Assembly: GCF_000214665.1 (NCBI RefSeq)
Contig: NC_015572.1
Location: 1,612,001 to 1,676,000 of the forward strand
Source of the DNA: Methylomonas methanica MC09
Lineage (GTDB): Bacteria; Pseudomonadota; Gammaproteobacteria; Methylococcales; Methylomonadaceae
Direction: 5' to 3'
DNA length: 64,000 nucleotides
How positions within the stretch are numbered: the first letter of the stretch is position 1; every line of letters starts with the position of its first letter. The translations under genes were made by a program, and so were the position numbers. The notes beneath the pieces were generated by a model, which ran no database searches, was not told where the DNA came from, and was given only the letters and a program-made list of their open reading frames with translations. Positions 44,563-55,312 of the stretch are shown in pieces.

Positions 44563-46743
44563 TCACATTTTCAGTATGATCCCCGCTAATGGCGGCAGCG
44601 TGACGGTAATCGAATGATCCATATTCATCCACGGCTGAGGTTCCGAATGCACGTGGCCGTTACCTTTATTGGTGCCGTCATAATACTCCGAGTCGGAATT
44701 GAATATCTCCAGATAAACGCCTTCTCGGGGGACGCCTATCCGATAATTCTCGCGCGGCACAGGGGTAAAGTTCAGAATCACGATCAGATCTTCGCTGGCC
44801 GATTTGCGACGGTAACTGATGATGGATTGTTGGTAGTCGTGACAGTCTATCCATTCGAAGCCCTGGTGGTCGAAGTCGTATTGGTATAGTGCCGAATGGG
44901 TTTTGTAGAGATGGTTTAAGTCTTTGACCAGGGTTTGTACGCCGCGATGGTGGGCGTAATCCAGCACGTACCAATCCAAATCGCGGTTGACGCTCCATTC
45001 GGTGCCCTGACCGAATTCGCAGCCCATGAACAACAGCTTTTTGCCCGGATAGGTGAACATCAAGGTATAGAGCAGACGCAGATTGGCGAAGCGCTGCCAT
45101 TCGTCACCCGGCATTTTGTTCAATAACGAGCCTTTGCCGTGCACGACTTCGTCGTGCGAAAACGGCAGGATGAAGTTTTCAGTAAAAGCGTACAACAAAC
45201 CGAAGGTCAGTTGGTCGTGATGATAGGAACGGTGTATCGGCTGCTCCTGCATGTAATGCAGAATGTCGTGCATCCAGCCCATGTTCCATTTCATCGAAAA
45301 ACCCAAGCCGCCGGTCCAGGTTGGGCGGGTGACTTGTGGCCAGGAAGTGGATTCTTCGGCCATGATTACAGTGCCGGGGTGTTGTTCGTGGGTGACGGCG
45401 TTCATGTGGCGCAGAAAGTCGATGGCTTCCAGATTTTCGTTGCCGCCGTACATGTTGGGAATCCATTCGTTGGCTTCGCGGGAATAATCCAGATACAACA
45501 TCGAGGCCACGGCGTCGACTCGCAAACCGTCCAAGTGAAATTCTTCCAGCCAGAAGAAGGCGCTGGATAATAAAAAGTTTTTCACTTCATTGCGGCTGTA
45601 GTTGTAAATCAAAGTGCCCCAGTCGCGGTGCTCGCCTTTACGCGGGTCTTCGTGTTCGTATAAGGGCGTGCCGTCGAAGCGTCCCAAGGCGAAACTGTCT
45701 TTCGGAAAGTGGGCCGGTACCCAGTCGAGTATCACGCCGATGTCGTTTTGATGGCAAAGGTCGACGAAATACCGGAAGTCGTCCGGGCTGCCATGGCGGC
45801 TGGTGGGGGCAAAATAACCGGTGGTCTGGTAACCCCAGGAGATGTCCAGCGGATGCTCGGTAATCGGCAGCAATTCGATGTGGGTAAAACCCAAGGTTTT
45901 GACGTAATCGACCAGTTTGGTGGCCAACTCGCGATAATTTAGGAAGTTGCCACGGTTGTCGCGTTGCCATGAGCCCAGATGCACTTCGTAAATCGACATG
46001 GGTTTATGCAGCCAGTCGCGATGGGGGCGACGTTCCATCCATTCGGTATCCTCCCATTGATAGGCGTCTTCCTGAACAACGATAGCGGCCGTTTGCGGGC
46101 GGAATTCGAACTGTTGGCCGTAGGGGTCGGTTTTGACCAGAACCTGACCGGTGTGCTGGTTGCGGATTTCAAATTTATAGAGGCTGCCTGATTCCAATCC
46201 CGGAATAAACAGCTCCCAAATCCCGCAACCGCCCAGATTACGCATCGGATGACTGCGGCCATCCCAGCGATTGAAATCGCCGATGACGCTGATGCGTTCC
46301 GCATTGGGTGCCCAAACGGCGAAATAAACACCCTCTATCCCATCCATGCTATGCAGATGGCCGCCCAGTTTTTGGTAAATGTGCCAATGCCGGCCTTCGG
46401 CAAACAGGTGTTGATCGAATTCGCCCAACACCGGTCCGAATGTATACGGGTCGATATCCAGGTGGGTGTGGCCGTCCTTGTCGGTCCAGTACAGCTCGTA
46501 ATGGTCGGCGATCTTATCACTCGCGGTTAGCGGGTATTCGAAAAAATCGGTGCCGGTAATGCGCTGCATGGCAGGGCCATCTTGACCAATGCAGACGGTT
46601 TCCGCATAAGGTAAGAACGTACGGATAACCGTTTTTTTATCGGAGGTATGGCGGCCTAAAACCGAAAAAGGATCGTGATGCTTGGCTTCGATAATTCTAA
46701 GCAGATTAGAATCAAGCGGGTTTTGTTTGCTCGGTTTGGTCAT
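44563..46743 (-). CDS. glgB: 1,4-alpha-glucan branching enzyme
   Basis: GH13 enzyme that makes the alpha-1,6 branches of glycogen. N-terminal branching-enzyme and CBM48 modules (about 1-220; [25 protein letters not shown]), then the barrel with nucleophile Asp in [13 protein letters not shown], acid Glu in [11 protein letters not shown] and Asp in [14 protein letters not shown]. 726 residues, close to E. coli (728). It is divergent from glgC, with 217 bp between the two start codons. Confidence 0.97.
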   Translation of the reverse strand: MTKPSKQNPLDSNLLRIIEAKHHDPFSVLGRHTSDKKTVIRTFLPYAETVCIGQDGPAMQRITGTDFFEYPLTASDKIADHYELYWTDKDGHTHLDIDPYTFGPVLGEFDQHLFAEGRHWHIYQKLGGHLHSMDGIEGVYFAVWAPNAERISVIGDFNRWDGRSHPMRNLGGCGIWELFIPGLESGSLYKFEIRNQHTGQVLVKTDPYGQQFEFRPQTAAIVVQEDAYQWEDTEWMERRPHRDWLHKPMSIYEVHLGSWQRDNRGNFLNYRELATKLVDYVKTLGFTHIELLPITEHPLDISWGYQTTGYFAPTSRHGSPDDFRYFVDLCHQNDIGVILDWVPAHFPKDSFALGRFDGTPLYEHEDPRKGEHRDWGTLIYNYSRNEVKNFLLSSAFFWLEEFHLDGLRVDAVASMLYLDYSREANEWIPNMYGGNENLEAIDFLRHMNAVTHEQHPGTVIMAEESTSWPQVTRPTWTGGLGFSMKWNMGWMHDILHYMQEQPIHRSYHHDQLTFGLLYAFTENFILPFSHDEVVHGKGSLLNKMPGDEWQRFANLRLLYTLMFTYPGKKLLFMGCEFGQGTEWSVNRDLDWYVLDYAHHRGVQTLVKDLNHLYKTHSALYQYDFDHQGFEWIDCHDYQQSIISYRRKSASEDLIVILNFTPVPRENYRIGVPREGVYLEIFNSDSEYYDGTNKGNGHVHSEPQPWMNMDHSITVTLPPLAGIILKM

Positions 46744-46960
46744 TTTGCAATGCCTCAGTTATAGTTAGGTTTGTTTTTAAGGGGGTAGCAATCTTAATGG
46801 ATGATGGGATTACAAGATTAGTACACTTGAGTTTTTACTTTTCCGTGAAGAGTAACGATAATGGGCTCAAGCGGCAAGTGGAAGTCAAAAACAAATCTAC
46901 TGAAAAAGTGCGCTAGCCGGTTTTCAGTCTAGAGTTCGTTCAAATTTGGAGATAAAAATA

Positions 46961-48241
46961 ATGTCAGTCGTCAACACACAGCAATCGCAAAGACGGATCA
47001 ACGAATTAACCCGGAATACCATTGCGCTTATCCTGGCTGGTGGGCGTGGATCCAGGCTTAAGCAAATGACGGATTGGCGTGCAAAACCCGCGGTACCGTT
47101 CGGCGGAAAGTTTCGCATCATCGATTTTCCTTTGTCGAATTGCATCAATTCCGATATCCGTAAAGTCGGTATTTTAACGCAATACAAGGCGGATTCTCTG
47201 ATTCGCCACATTCAGCAGGGTTGGGGATTTTTACGCGGCGAGTTTGGCGAGTATGTGGATCTGATGCCGGCCCAACAACGTCATGATGAACATTCTTGGT
47301 ATCAAGGAACCGCGGACGCGGTATTTCAGAATATCGATATCCTGCGGGCGCGTAATCCGGAATTTGTGTTGGTTTTAGCCGGTGACCATATATACAAAAT
47401 GGATTACTCCGCCATGATTGCGGATCATGTGGCCAATAAAGCGGATCTGACCATCGGCTGTATTGAAGTACCCTTGGAAGATGCCAAAGCTTTTGGGGTG
47501 ATGGACGTGGACGATAATCGCCGGGTTAGAGCGTTTGTGGAAAAGCCGGAAAATCCACCTATCATGCCGGGACGTGAAAATACCGCGCTGGCCTCGATGG
47601 GTATCTATGTGTTTAATGCGGGTTTCTTGTGGGAACAGCTGATTAAGGATGCCGATACCAAAAGCTCCAGCCGCGATTTCGGTCGAGACATCATTCCGTC
47701 CGTCATAGATAAATATCGGCTTAACGCTTATCCGTTTCTGGATTTACAAAGCGGGCAACAAAGTTACTGGCGCGATGTGGGAACCATCGATGCTTATTGG
47801 GCTGCCAATATGGAATTGATCGGGGTCAAGCCCGACTTGAATCTGTACGATAACACTTGGCCGATCTGGACCTATCAGGCGCAAACGCCGCCGGCCAAAT
47901 TCGTATTCGACGATGACGACAGACGCGGGCAAGCCATCGATTCCATGGTCTCTGGTGGCTGTGTTATTTCCGGCGCCACTGTCCGGCATTCCCTGCTGTT
48001 CTCCCAAGTCCGGGTTAACTCTTATAGCGAGGTCAACGATTCGGTGATATTGCCGGAAGTGAATATTGCCCGTCATTGCCGGATTACCAAGGCGATCATT
48101 GAAAAAGCCTGTCAGGTTCCGGAAGGCACGGTCATTGGCGAGGATAGAGCCGAAGATGAAAAACGCTTTCACGTCAGTGACGGCGGGGTTGTGTTAGTGA
48201 CAGCTGAAATGTTGGGGCAACGACGCCATTATGTCAGATAG
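46961..48241 (+). CDS. glgC: Glucose-1-phosphate adenylyltransferase
   Basis: Makes ADP-glucose, the committed step of glycogen synthesis. Nucleotide-binding loop [38 protein letters not shown]-type active-site segments [11 protein letters not shown] and [12 protein letters not shown], and a left-handed beta-helix C-terminus with [22 protein letters not shown] start at ATG 46961 with GGAG nine bases upstream; TTG at 46946 is open but unlikely. 426 residues. The last 11 bases overlap the GH57 gene. Confidence 0.97.
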   Translation: MSVVNTQQSQRRINELTRNTIALILAGGRGSRLKQMTDWRAKPAVPFGGKFRIIDFPLSNCINSDIRKVGILTQYKADSLIRHIQQGWGFLRGEFGEYVDLMPAQQRHDEHSWYQGTADAVFQNIDILRARNPEFVLVLAGDHIYKMDYSAMIADHVANKADLTIGCIEVPLEDAKAFGVMDVDDNRRVRAFVEKPENPPIMPGRENTALASMGIYVFNAGFLWEQLIKDADTKSSSRDFGRDIIPSVIDKYRLNAYPFLDLQSGQQSYWRDVGTIDAYWAANMELIGVKPDLNLYDNTWPIWTYQAQTPPAKFVFDDDDRRGQAIDSMVSGGCVISGATVRHSLLFSQVRVNSYSEVNDSVILPEVNIARHCRITKAIIEKACQVPEGTVIGEDRAEDEKRFHVSDGGVVLVTAEMLGQRRHYVR

Positions 48242-49922
48242 ACCGCTGAGGCTGGTGCTGTGTTGGCACATGCACCAGCCTGAGTATAGGGACACCCAAA
48301 CGGGTGAGTTCAAGTTGCCTTGGACTTATCTGCATGTCATTAAAGATTATGTCGACATGGTGGCGCATTTGGAAGCGGTGCCATCAGCCAAGGCGGTGGT
48401 TAATTTTGCGCCCATCCTGCTTGAGCAGATCGAAGATTATTCCAATCAGGTCAATAGCTTTTTGCATGACCGTATCGCTATCAAGGATCCATTGTTGTCG
48501 GCTTTGGCGGATCCCAGTGTTTCCGCCGACCCCGAGCGACGTCTGAAACTGTTGCACGATTGCCGTAAAGCCAACCGCGAACGTCAAATAGACCGTTATC
48601 CGGTTTTTCGCAAATTGACGGAAATGGCGGAATGGATTCAAACGCATCAGGACGCCATCAATTACATTAACTCGCAATTCATAGCGGATATTATCGTTTG
48701 GTACCATTTGGCATGGATGGGCGAGACGGTTAAGTTGACCGATTCCCGCGTCCAGCGCCTCATCGAAAAAGGTAGCGGATATTCGTTGCATGACCGGATT
48801 GAAATACTCGAAATTATTCGCGACTTGTTGTCCAAAGTATTGTATCGCTATAAATCCCTGGCCCGAAAAGGGCGTATCGAGTTATCGGTAACCCCATACG
48901 CCCACCCCATTATGCCTTTGATGTTGGACATGCGTAGCGCCAAGGAAGCTATGTCGGATATTCAACTGCCGGCGTTGGAAGAATATCCGGGCGGTGCGGA
49001 GCGTGTGCACTGGCATCTGGCCAAAGGCGTGCAAACGTTTAAGCATTTTTTCGGTTTCGAACCCAAGGGGTGTTGGCCGTCGGAAGGGAGCGTCAGTGAA
49101 GCGACGCTTAAGGTGTTAACGGATTTTGGTTTCAAATGGGCCGCCAGCGGCGGCAATGTGTTGCGTAATAGCTTGAATGCCGTCGATATGACGGCGCGCA
49201 CTTCTATACACCACCCGTTTCGGCTGGAGTCGGCCGATATCAATTGCTTCTTTCGGGATGACGGTTTGTCTGATTTGATCGGGTTTGAGTATTCCAAATG
49301 GCACGCGGATGATGCCGTGGCGGATTTGATTCAGCATCTGGAAAATATTGCCAACTTTTCTACCGAAGAATCAGTAGTGTCGATTATAATGGACGGCGAA
49401 AACGCTTGGGAATATTTTCCCGACAACGGCTATCATTTTCTGAGCGCCTTGTACCAACGTTTAGCCGAGCATCCGCGCATTGAACTAACAACTTTTTCCG
49501 AATGTCTGGAGCAAAATATAGCCGCTGTTATGCTGCCGAAATTAGTCTCGGGTAGTTGGGTTTACGGTACATTTTCGACCTGGATCGGCGACGCCGATAA
49601 AAACTGTGGTTGGGATATGTTGGGTGATGTTAAAAAGGCATTTGATAAAGTCGTTTCAAGCGGCGCGCTTACAGAGCATGATTTGGCATTGGCTGAAAAA
49701 CAATTAGCCGTCTGTGAGGGGTCGGATTGGTTTTGGTGGTTTGGTGATTACAATCCGGGTGAAGCGGTCAGCGATTTTGAACAACAGTATAGACTTAATT
49801 TAACCAATCTATACCGGCTGCTGGGCGAAGAACCGCCGACTTATTTGGCATTGTCCTTCACACAAGGTAGCGGCGCTCCTGCAATGGGTGGCGCCATGAG
49901 GCGTGGTAACGCAATTTATTGA
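48231..49922 (+). CDS. Glycoside hydrolase family 57 protein
   Basis: Alpha-glucan-acting enzyme of GH57. The family opening [13 protein letters not shown] is present, the nucleophile Glu is probably that in [13 protein letters not shown], and the acid is the Asp in [13 protein letters not shown]. The long middle part (about 120-260) is helical. 563 residues, no signal peptide, so cytoplasmic. It overlaps glgC by 11 bases and precedes malQ by 12 bp, which points to glycogen trimming or transfer of alpha-glucan chains. Whether it is a hydrolase, transferase or branching enzyme cannot be told from this. Confidence 0.88.
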   Translation: MSDRPLRLVLCWHMHQPEYRDTQTGEFKLPWTYLHVIKDYVDMVAHLEAVPSAKAVVNFAPILLEQIEDYSNQVNSFLHDRIAIKDPLLSALADPSVSADPERRLKLLHDCRKANRERQIDRYPVFRKLTEMAEWIQTHQDAINYINSQFIADIIVWYHLAWMGETVKLTDSRVQRLIEKGSGYSLHDRIEILEIIRDLLSKVLYRYKSLARKGRIELSVTPYAHPIMPLMLDMRSAKEAMSDIQLPALEEYPGGAERVHWHLAKGVQTFKHFFGFEPKGCWPSEGSVSEATLKVLTDFGFKWAASGGNVLRNSLNAVDMTARTSIHHPFRLESADINCFFRDDGLSDLIGFEYSKWHADDAVADLIQHLENIANFSTEESVVSIIMDGENAWEYFPDNGYHFLSALYQRLAEHPRIELTTFSECLEQNIAAVMLPKLVSGSWVYGTFSTWIGDADKNCGWDMLGDVKKAFDKVVSSGALTEHDLALAEKQLAVCEGSDWFWWFGDYNPGEAVSDFEQQYRLNLTNLYRLLGEEPPTYLALSFTQGSGAPAMGGAMRRGNAIY

Positions 49923-49934
49923 CTATAGGAATAT

Positions 49935-51413
49935 ATGAGTGCTCTCTTAAATAAACGCCGTGCCGGGGTATTGCTACACATTAGCTCCTTACCCGGGAAA
50001 GGTGAGTGTGGTGACATGGGGCAAGAGGCATTCAACTTTATCAATTTTCTGCACGATGTGGGCGCAACCGTTTGGCAGACTTTGCCCTTAGGTATGCCGC
50101 ACGGTGACGGTTCCCCTTACCAATGTCTTTCCGCGCATGCCGGTAACCCTGCCTTCATTAGTATCGAATGGTTGGATGAGCAGGGCTGGTTGCCCACTGA
50201 AGAAAACTGTTCGGAATGTCATGGCGGCCACGCGTTTTGGAAGAGCTGTTTAGTAGGTAAAGCTTTCTACGGCTTCCAATCGTCGGCTGCAAAAGTGGAC
50301 CTACAGGATTTTAAGCGGTTTTGTAAGGAAAAAGCCGATTGGCTGGATGACTTTGCCTTGTTCATTGCCTTGCGGAATGTGTTTGGGCATAAATGCTGGA
50401 ACCAATGGCCGGAAGCCTTGAAGGAAAGGCGCCCGCAGGCGTTAAAGGAGTCGACAGAGCTGTTGAAGTCGGTGATAGAGGGTATCAAGTTCGAGCAGTA
50501 TGTTTTCTTCAGGCAATGGCATGAATTAAAAGCGTACGCGCGGGAAAAGGATGTTTTATTGTTTGGCGATATTCCGATTTTTGTCTCTTACGATAGTGCG
50601 GATGTCTGGGCTAACCGGGCGGTGTTCAAGCTGAATAAAGCCGGAGATATGGATGTGGTGGCTGGCGTGCCACCGGACTATTTCTCCGAATTCGGACAAC
50701 GTTGGGGTAATCCGCATTACGATTGGGAATATTTAAGCAAGACGGACTTTCAATGGTGGGTGGACCGCATCAAAAGTCAGAATGAGATGTTCGATATTCT
50801 GAGGATTGATCATTTCCGCGGCTTGGAAGCGGCTTGGGAAATTCCGGCCAACGAAGATACCGCGATCAACGGACAATGGGTTAAGGCGCCTGGTCACGAA
50901 CTGCTAAAAGCCATCGAGAATAAATTTCCCAATCTGGCATTAATTGCGGAGGATTTGGGGATTATTACTGACGAGGTCGAGGCGCTAAGGGACGATTTTG
51001 ATTTGCCCGGTATGAAAATCCTGCAATTTGCATTCGACGGTCATCCGGATAATCCCTATTTACCTATGAATTTCGGACATAACGCAGTGGCTTACACAGG
51101 TACCCATGATAACGATACCACCTTGGGCTGGTTCGAAAGCTTAAATGACGACGAAAAACAGCGGGTGTACGATTACTTGGGTTGGTCCACTCTGCCCATG
51201 CCGGATGCGTTGGTGCATGCCGCGCTCGGTTCGGCCGCTAATCTGACCGTGATACCGATGCAGGATATTTTGCGGTTAGGTTCGGCGGATAGAATGAATA
51301 CGCCAGGCACAATTGAAGGCAATTGGCACTGGCGTTTTAATTGGTCGCAATTGACTGAAGAAAATGCCGGACGATTTGCGCATTTTATCGGTATGTTCGG
51401 CAGACACCTCTAA
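49935..51413 (+). CDS. malQ: 4-alpha-glucanotransferase
   Basis: Amylomaltase (GH77) that disproportionates maltodextrins. N-terminus RRAGVLLHISSLPGKGECGDMG, then VWQTLPLGMPHGDGSPYQCLSAHAGNP. Catalytic residues: Asp in LRIDHFRGL, Glu in LIAEDLGII, and Asp in YTGTHDNDTTLGWF. 492 residues. AGGA precedes the ATG. It ends 9 bp from the stop of the convergent xoxJ; I see no terminator between them. Confidence 0.96.
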   Translation: MSALLNKRRAGVLLHISSLPGKGECGDMGQEAFNFINFLHDVGATVWQTLPLGMPHGDGSPYQCLSAHAGNPAFISIEWLDEQGWLPTEENCSECHGGHAFWKSCLVGKAFYGFQSSAAKVDLQDFKRFCKEKADWLDDFALFIALRNVFGHKCWNQWPEALKERRPQALKESTELLKSVIEGIKFEQYVFFRQWHELKAYAREKDVLLFGDIPIFVSYDSADVWANRAVFKLNKAGDMDVVAGVPPDYFSEFGQRWGNPHYDWEYLSKTDFQWWVDRIKSQNEMFDILRIDHFRGLEAAWEIPANEDTAINGQWVKAPGHELLKAIENKFPNLALIAEDLGIITDEVEALRDDFDLPGMKILQFAFDGHPDNPYLPMNFGHNAVAYTGTHDNDTTLGWFESLNDDEKQRVYDYLGWSTLPMPDALVHAALGSAANLTVIPMQDILRLGSADRMNTPGTIEGNWHWRFNWSQLTEENAGRFAHFIGMFGRHL

Positions 51414-51422
51414 TACGTTGGC

Positions 51423-52283
51423 TTAGTCATCGTCGTCTTTTGCCGCCGGTTGCGCGGGTATTGGCAGTAAAGGTATCCGGTAGCTGCTGATTATGGTCTG
51501 AATTTGCGGCAAATTTTTAGATATCAGTTCGTTGAGTTGCTGCTTCCGGTCGTTGTCGCCGTATCTGACGCCCATGGCAATCGAAAAGTCGAATTTCATG
51601 TCCGGTGTCGATTTCATCTCTAGTGCGGTGTAGCTGCCCTTAGGGCTTTGGGATTCCACGTAACCCGCCATAGGTCCCCACAAAATCACCATGTCGATCA
51701 GACCGGCGCGTAAATCTTTATCGATTTGCATCGCTACATTGTGTTGGCTGTCGCCCGTCATGCTTTGGTAGGGTACGCCCTGCTCCAACAAGCCATTTTT
51801 TTGCAACCAAGCTGTCCCGGGTCCTCTATCGAACATGGCGATCTTCAGTGCTTCCTGTCGTTGCAACGGCAAATTCGCTAACTGGGAAGGGTCGGAAATA
51901 TCGTCCCAGCCACGGCCTTTAGCGATAAGTAACACGTAAGTGGAGTGAAAGTAGGGTTTAGTGGTTTCGGTTAGATCGTAACCGGCCGGCACGCCCATGA
52001 CCACATCGCATTTATAACCTTCGCCGTTGTCGTTTTCGGCTTTCAATGTATTGCGAATAAAGCCAATTCGGGATGGCAGCCAAGTGTATTCAACCTGCTG
52101 TCCCAACTGCTTGGCAAATAAAGCGGCAATCTTGTTTTCATAGCCGCTTAAATCCTTGCTTGAGTAGGGCGGATTGAGGGGGTCGGCGCAGACTCTGAAT
52201 TTATCTTCGGCTTGGGTGGTAATGGCCGTTGCGGAGAGGCCGGTAAAGATCAAATAACGCGCCAACGTTGAGAATGTATTCAT
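51423..52283 (-). CDS. xoxJ: XoxJ-like periplasmic solute-binding protein
   Basis: Periplasmic protein of the MxaJ/XoxJ type, which accompanies quinoprotein methanol dehydrogenases and is thought to help them fold or load. Signal peptide to TQA, then FRVCADPLNPPYSSKDLSGYENKIAALFAKQLGQ, the class signature, and CDVVMGVPAGYDLTETTKPYFHSTYV. The start is ATG 52283, with AAGGAAA upstream; the longer frame from 52313 begins in the U tract of the xoxF terminator. 286 residues with an acidic DDDD end. No cytochrome xoxG is in the window. Confidence 0.88.
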   Translation of the reverse strand: MNTFSTLARYLIFTGLSATAITTQAEDKFRVCADPLNPPYSSKDLSGYENKIAALFAKQLGQQVEYTWLPSRIGFIRNTLKAENDNGEGYKCDVVMGVPAGYDLTETTKPYFHSTYVLLIAKGRGWDDISDPSQLANLPLQRQEALKIAMFDRGPGTAWLQKNGLLEQGVPYQSMTGDSQHNVAMQIDKDLRAGLIDMVILWGPMAGYVESQSPKGSYTALEMKSTPDMKFDFSIAMGVRYGDNDRKQQLNELISKNLPQIQTIISSYRIPLLPIPAQPAAKDDDD

Positions 52284-52313
52284 CGCGGTTTCCTTTAGCT
52301 TTTTCGGGTACAT

Positions 52314-52347
52314 AAAAAAGCCTTGGCCGATTGCTCGGCCAAGGCTT
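52314..52347 (-). terminator. Strong intrinsic terminator between xoxF and xoxJ
   Basis: A perfect 13-bp stem (52318-52330 with 52335-52347) has loop TTGC or its complement, and six T follow on the minus strand. It begins 30 bp after the xoxF stop. It should cut transcription before xoxJ and so make xoxF mRNA more abundant than xoxJ. Confidence 0.9.
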
Positions 52348-52376
52348 GCTTCACTACAATCTAAATTAATTTAGAC

Positions 52377-54227
52377 TTAGTTAGGCAGAGCGAACACGGT
52401 CAGTGTACCACCCAATTTGGTGTAAGAACCCAAGCTTCTGTATGCACCTACAGCGCCCAAGCCTTCTGTATTGGTAGAATCGGAACCGTCGTCCAGACCG
52501 GCTGCGATACCGATACCGGCCCAGCCACCAATACCGGACAGAACGCCAACGTATTGTTTGCCTTCAAATTCCCAAGTATTGACGTTACCGATGATGCCTG
52601 ATGGGGTTTTGAATTTGTACAATTCTTTACCGGTTTTGGCATCAACCGCTTTCAGGTAGCCTTCCAGGGTGCCGTAGAATACGACGCCGCCCGCAGTGGC
52701 AACCGAACCTGACCATACAGAGAATTGCTCTTTGTTGGACCAAGCAATTTTACCGGTTTTGGCATCCCACGCAGTGAATTGACCCAGGTTGGTAGTGCCG
52801 TCTTTTTTGCCGGTCATAACGTCTGCGCCAGCAGGCATCATGTTCAGCGTTGCACCAACATAAGGTTGACCTGCTGTGTAGCTAACTTCAAACGGTTCGT
52901 ACTCCATGCACAAGTGGTTGCCTGAGATGTAGAACAGGCCGGTTTGTGGGGAGTATGAAACGGGTTGTTGGTTTTTAGCACCCAACGCCGCAGGGCAAGT
53001 ACCTACAGTGTTGACGTCTTCGCCGTTATGTTCGGTAGAGAACTCAGGCACAACGTCAGGACGACCTGTTTTCATGTCGACATGAGTCAGCCAGTTGACT
53101 GATTTGTCGAATGTTTCCGCAACCAACAATTCGCCGGTTTCGCGGTCCAAGGTGTAACCCACGCCGTTACGGTCGAAATGCACGATGGTTTTATGCATTT
53201 TGCCTTTTACTTCTTGGTCAACCAGGACGGTTTCGTTGATACCGTCATAATCCCACTCGTCATGTGGAGTCATTTGGTAAACCCATTTGACTTCACCCGT
53301 GTCGGCGTCACGAGCCCACAAAGACATGGACCATTTGTTGTCGCCAGGACGTTGCACAGGGTTCCAAGTAGATGGGTTACCTGAGCCGTAGTAAACCAAG
53401 TTCAGTTTAGGGTCGTAAGAATACCAACCCCAAGTGGTGCCGCCGCCGATCTTCCATTGGTCGCCTTGCCAAGTGGCCAAGCTGGATTCGGGTCCCAGCG
53501 GAGTGACTTTGCCATCTTGCCAAGTAGTGGTTTTGCCCGGTTTGATCAGGGTGTCTTTGTCAGGACCCATGCTGTAACCTTTCCACTCCAGCGCGCCAGT
53601 ACGGATGTTGTATGCGGCCAGGAAGCCGCGTACGCCAAATTCACCGCCGGAAATACCGGTGATGACTTTGTCTTTAACAACGATAGGTGCGTTGGTGTTG
53701 GTCATGCCCAATTTTGGGTCGCCGTTTTGTACACTCCATACGCGTTTACCGGTTTTGGCATCCAGAGCAGTCAGAACGGTGTCTGATTGTTGCAGGAAGA
53801 TTTTGCCGTCGCCGTAAGCCAAACCGCGGTTAACGGTATCGCAGCACATGACAGGAATAGTAACGTCGGCATCCATGGTTGGGGTGAATTCCCAGATAAC
53901 CGATTGCGTTTTTTGATCGATTGCATAGACAGTGTTAGGGAACGGAGTGTGAACATACAGCACACCGTTAACAACCAAAGGACCGCCCTCATGACCACGC
54001 AGTACGCCGGTAGAGAAAGACCAAGCCGGTTGCAGGTTTTTTACGTTTTGTGTATTGATTTGAGACAGTTTGCTGTAGCGGGTACCGGCATAGTCACCAC
54101 CCCAAGACGCCCAGTTGGCGGGGTTTTGAGTCAATTTTTCCAGGTCGCTATTCGCAGTTGATACAGTTGGTGCAGCAAGTAAAGTAGCTACAGTCGAAGC
54201 AAGCAGCCAGTTTTTTACAGGCTTCAT
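52377..54227 (-). CDS. xoxF: Lanthanide-dependent methanol dehydrogenase XoxF
   Basis: Periplasmic PQQ enzyme oxidising methanol to formaldehyde or formate. Signal peptide 1-26 (ending STA). Eight-bladed propeller; vicinal Cys128-Cys129 in [10 protein letters not shown] covers PQQ. Metal ligands: Glu196 (GGEFGVRG), Asn284 (GSGNPSTW), and catalytic Asp326 followed by Asp328 in EWDYDGIN. The extra Asp marks lanthanide-type XoxF; calcium-type MxaF has Ala there. 616 residues. GGGAGGAAAC stands before the start. Upstream are a 379-base gap with a perfect palindrome and no other gene; downstream is a terminator, then xoxJ. Confidence 0.97.
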   Translation of the reverse strand: MKPVKNWLLASTVATLLAAPTVSTANSDLEKLTQNPANWASWGGDYAGTRYSKLSQINTQNVKNLQPAWSFSTGVLRGHEGGPLVVNGVLYVHTPFPNTVYAIDQKTQSVIWEFTPTMDADVTIPVMCCDTVNRGLAYGDGKIFLQQSDTVLTALDAKTGKRVWSVQNGDPKLGMTNTNAPIVVKDKVITGISGGEFGVRGFLAAYNIRTGALEWKGYSMGPDKDTLIKPGKTTTWQDGKVTPLGPESSLATWQGDQWKIGGGTTWGWYSYDPKLNLVYYGSGNPSTWNPVQRPGDNKWSMSLWARDADTGEVKWVYQMTPHDEWDYDGINETVLVDQEVKGKMHKTIVHFDRNGVGYTLDRETGELLVAETFDKSVNWLTHVDMKTGRPDVVPEFSTEHNGEDVNTVGTCPAALGAKNQQPVSYSPQTGLFYISGNHLCMEYEPFEVSYTAGQPYVGATLNMMPAGADVMTGKKDGTTNLGQFTAWDAKTGKIAWSNKEQFSVWSGSVATAGGVVFYGTLEGYLKAVDAKTGKELYKFKTPSGIIGNVNTWEFEGKQYVGVLSGIGGWAGIGIAAGLDDGSDSTNTEGLGAVGAYRSLGSYTKLGGTLTVFALPN

Positions 54228-54606
54228 ATGTTTCCTCCCGGTAATCTGCTGAAAGACAGAGTACGTTTTTGTTTTGTTAAGACTAATATTAGTTTTAAAG
54301 CTCTGAGTTGGATGACCGTCTTAAGGGGCTCTATCGGCAGTTGCCGAGCGCAGTGGGATAGCCAAACCAGTTGCGTAAATTGAAGGATTTTTCCCTAAAA
54401 GTCAACCTGAAAAAGTCTTGCCGTACAGTGGTCGAGCAATAATTCCAAGTCTAATAATAGTTTACAAAATCAATGTTTAAATTATTAAGACCGGAAATAG
54501 TGGAACAGACGGGGTCAGCGACTGATTTAAGTGGATGAAATGCGTTGCCTGACGGTAAATTGCGACGGCAAGTTGTCTGCCTATCTGTCGTGGGATTGAG
54601 GCGGAA
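54228..54606. other. Upstream region of xoxF
   Basis: The 379 bases between xoxF and msrA hold no gene. A perfect palindrome ACTAATATTAGT lies at 54282-54293, and TTGACT on the minus strand near 54406 could be a -35 box, with no convincing -10. A sigma-54 promoter could not be supported. The xoxF promoter is therefore not placed. Confidence 0.4.
54282..54293. promoter_or_regulatory. 12-bp palindrome in the xoxF leader
   Basis: ACTAATATTAGT is perfectly self-complementary and lies 55 bases upstream of the xoxF start codon. It could be an operator or a chance AT-rich palindrome. Confidence 0.25.
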
Positions 54607-55236
54607 TTAAAGGCAAACGCCGACACCGCCCAAGCCGCAATAGCCTTGCGGGTTTTTGGCCAGATATTGTTGATGCTCGTCTTCGGCGTAATAAAAAGGC
54701 GCCGTCCGGCGAATTTCGGTGGTGATATTGCCCATACCTGCCTGTGTCAGCTTGGCTTGATAATGGTTAAGGGTTTCCTGTGCTTGCTTATATTGCTCTT
54801 CGCTGAATATATCGATACTCGACCGGTACTGGGTGCCTGTGTCGTTGCCTTGGCGCATACCTTGAGTCGGGTTGTGAGATTCCCAAAACAGCTTTAATAA
54901 ATCCAGGTAAGTAATTTGACCGGGATCGAATACAACTAATACAACTTCATTATGGCCTGTCATGCCGGTACATATCTCTTGGTATGTAGGGTTGGGTGTA
55001 TAGCCGCCGGCATAGCCCACGGCCGTGCTGAAGACGCCGGGTTGTTGCCAGAATTTGCGCTCCGCGCCCCAAAAGCAGCCCATGCCGAATTGGGCTTTTT
55101 GCAAGTATGGGGGGAAAGGTGGTTGGGTAGGGTTGCCGGAAACCGCGTGCGTCGGATTGATAAGCAGGGCTTGAGCTCTGCCCGGCAGTGCTTGTTCCGG
55201 TGTGGGTAGCGCGGTTTTTTTAAATAATAAACTCAT
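54607..55236 (-). CDS. msrA: Peptide methionine sulfoxide reductase A
   Basis: Repairs oxidised methionine in proteins. The catalytic Cys is in [40 protein letters not shown] is the family core, and the recycling Cys are near the end ([12 protein letters not shown]). 209 residues, with an N-terminal extension of about 45 residues, as in E. coli. No signal peptide, so cytoplasmic. Single gene, divergent from hslO. Confidence 0.96.
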   Translation of the reverse strand: MSLLFKKTALPTPEQALPGRAQALLINPTHAVSGNPTQPPFPPYLQKAQFGMGCFWGAERKFWQQPGVFSTAVGYAGGYTPNPTYQEICTGMTGHNEVVLVVFDPGQITYLDLLKLFWESHNPTQGMRQGNDTGTQYRSSIDIFSEEQYKQAQETLNHYQAKLTQAGMGNITTEIRRTAPFYYAEDEHQQYLAKNPQGYCGLGGVGVCL

Positions 55237-55312
55237 AGCGGGCGATCCGAAGTCGAATGAATGCAGTTAGCGGATTATAATCGTCATACTCCTTAAGTAA
55301 TGACACTAATTT

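Noticed and set aside
46946..46960. TTG start of glgC five codons upstream
   Set aside because: The GGAG ribosome binding site overlaps this start and is correctly placed for the ATG at 46961.
52377..54227. Calcium-type methanol dehydrogenase MxaF
   Set aside because: Asp328 two residues after the catalytic Asp326 marks the lanthanide-type XoxF; no small subunit gene (mxaI) is near.
54330..54360. Sigma-54 promoter upstream of xoxF
   Set aside because: A GG-N10-GC pair exists on the minus strand, but five other consensus positions fail.
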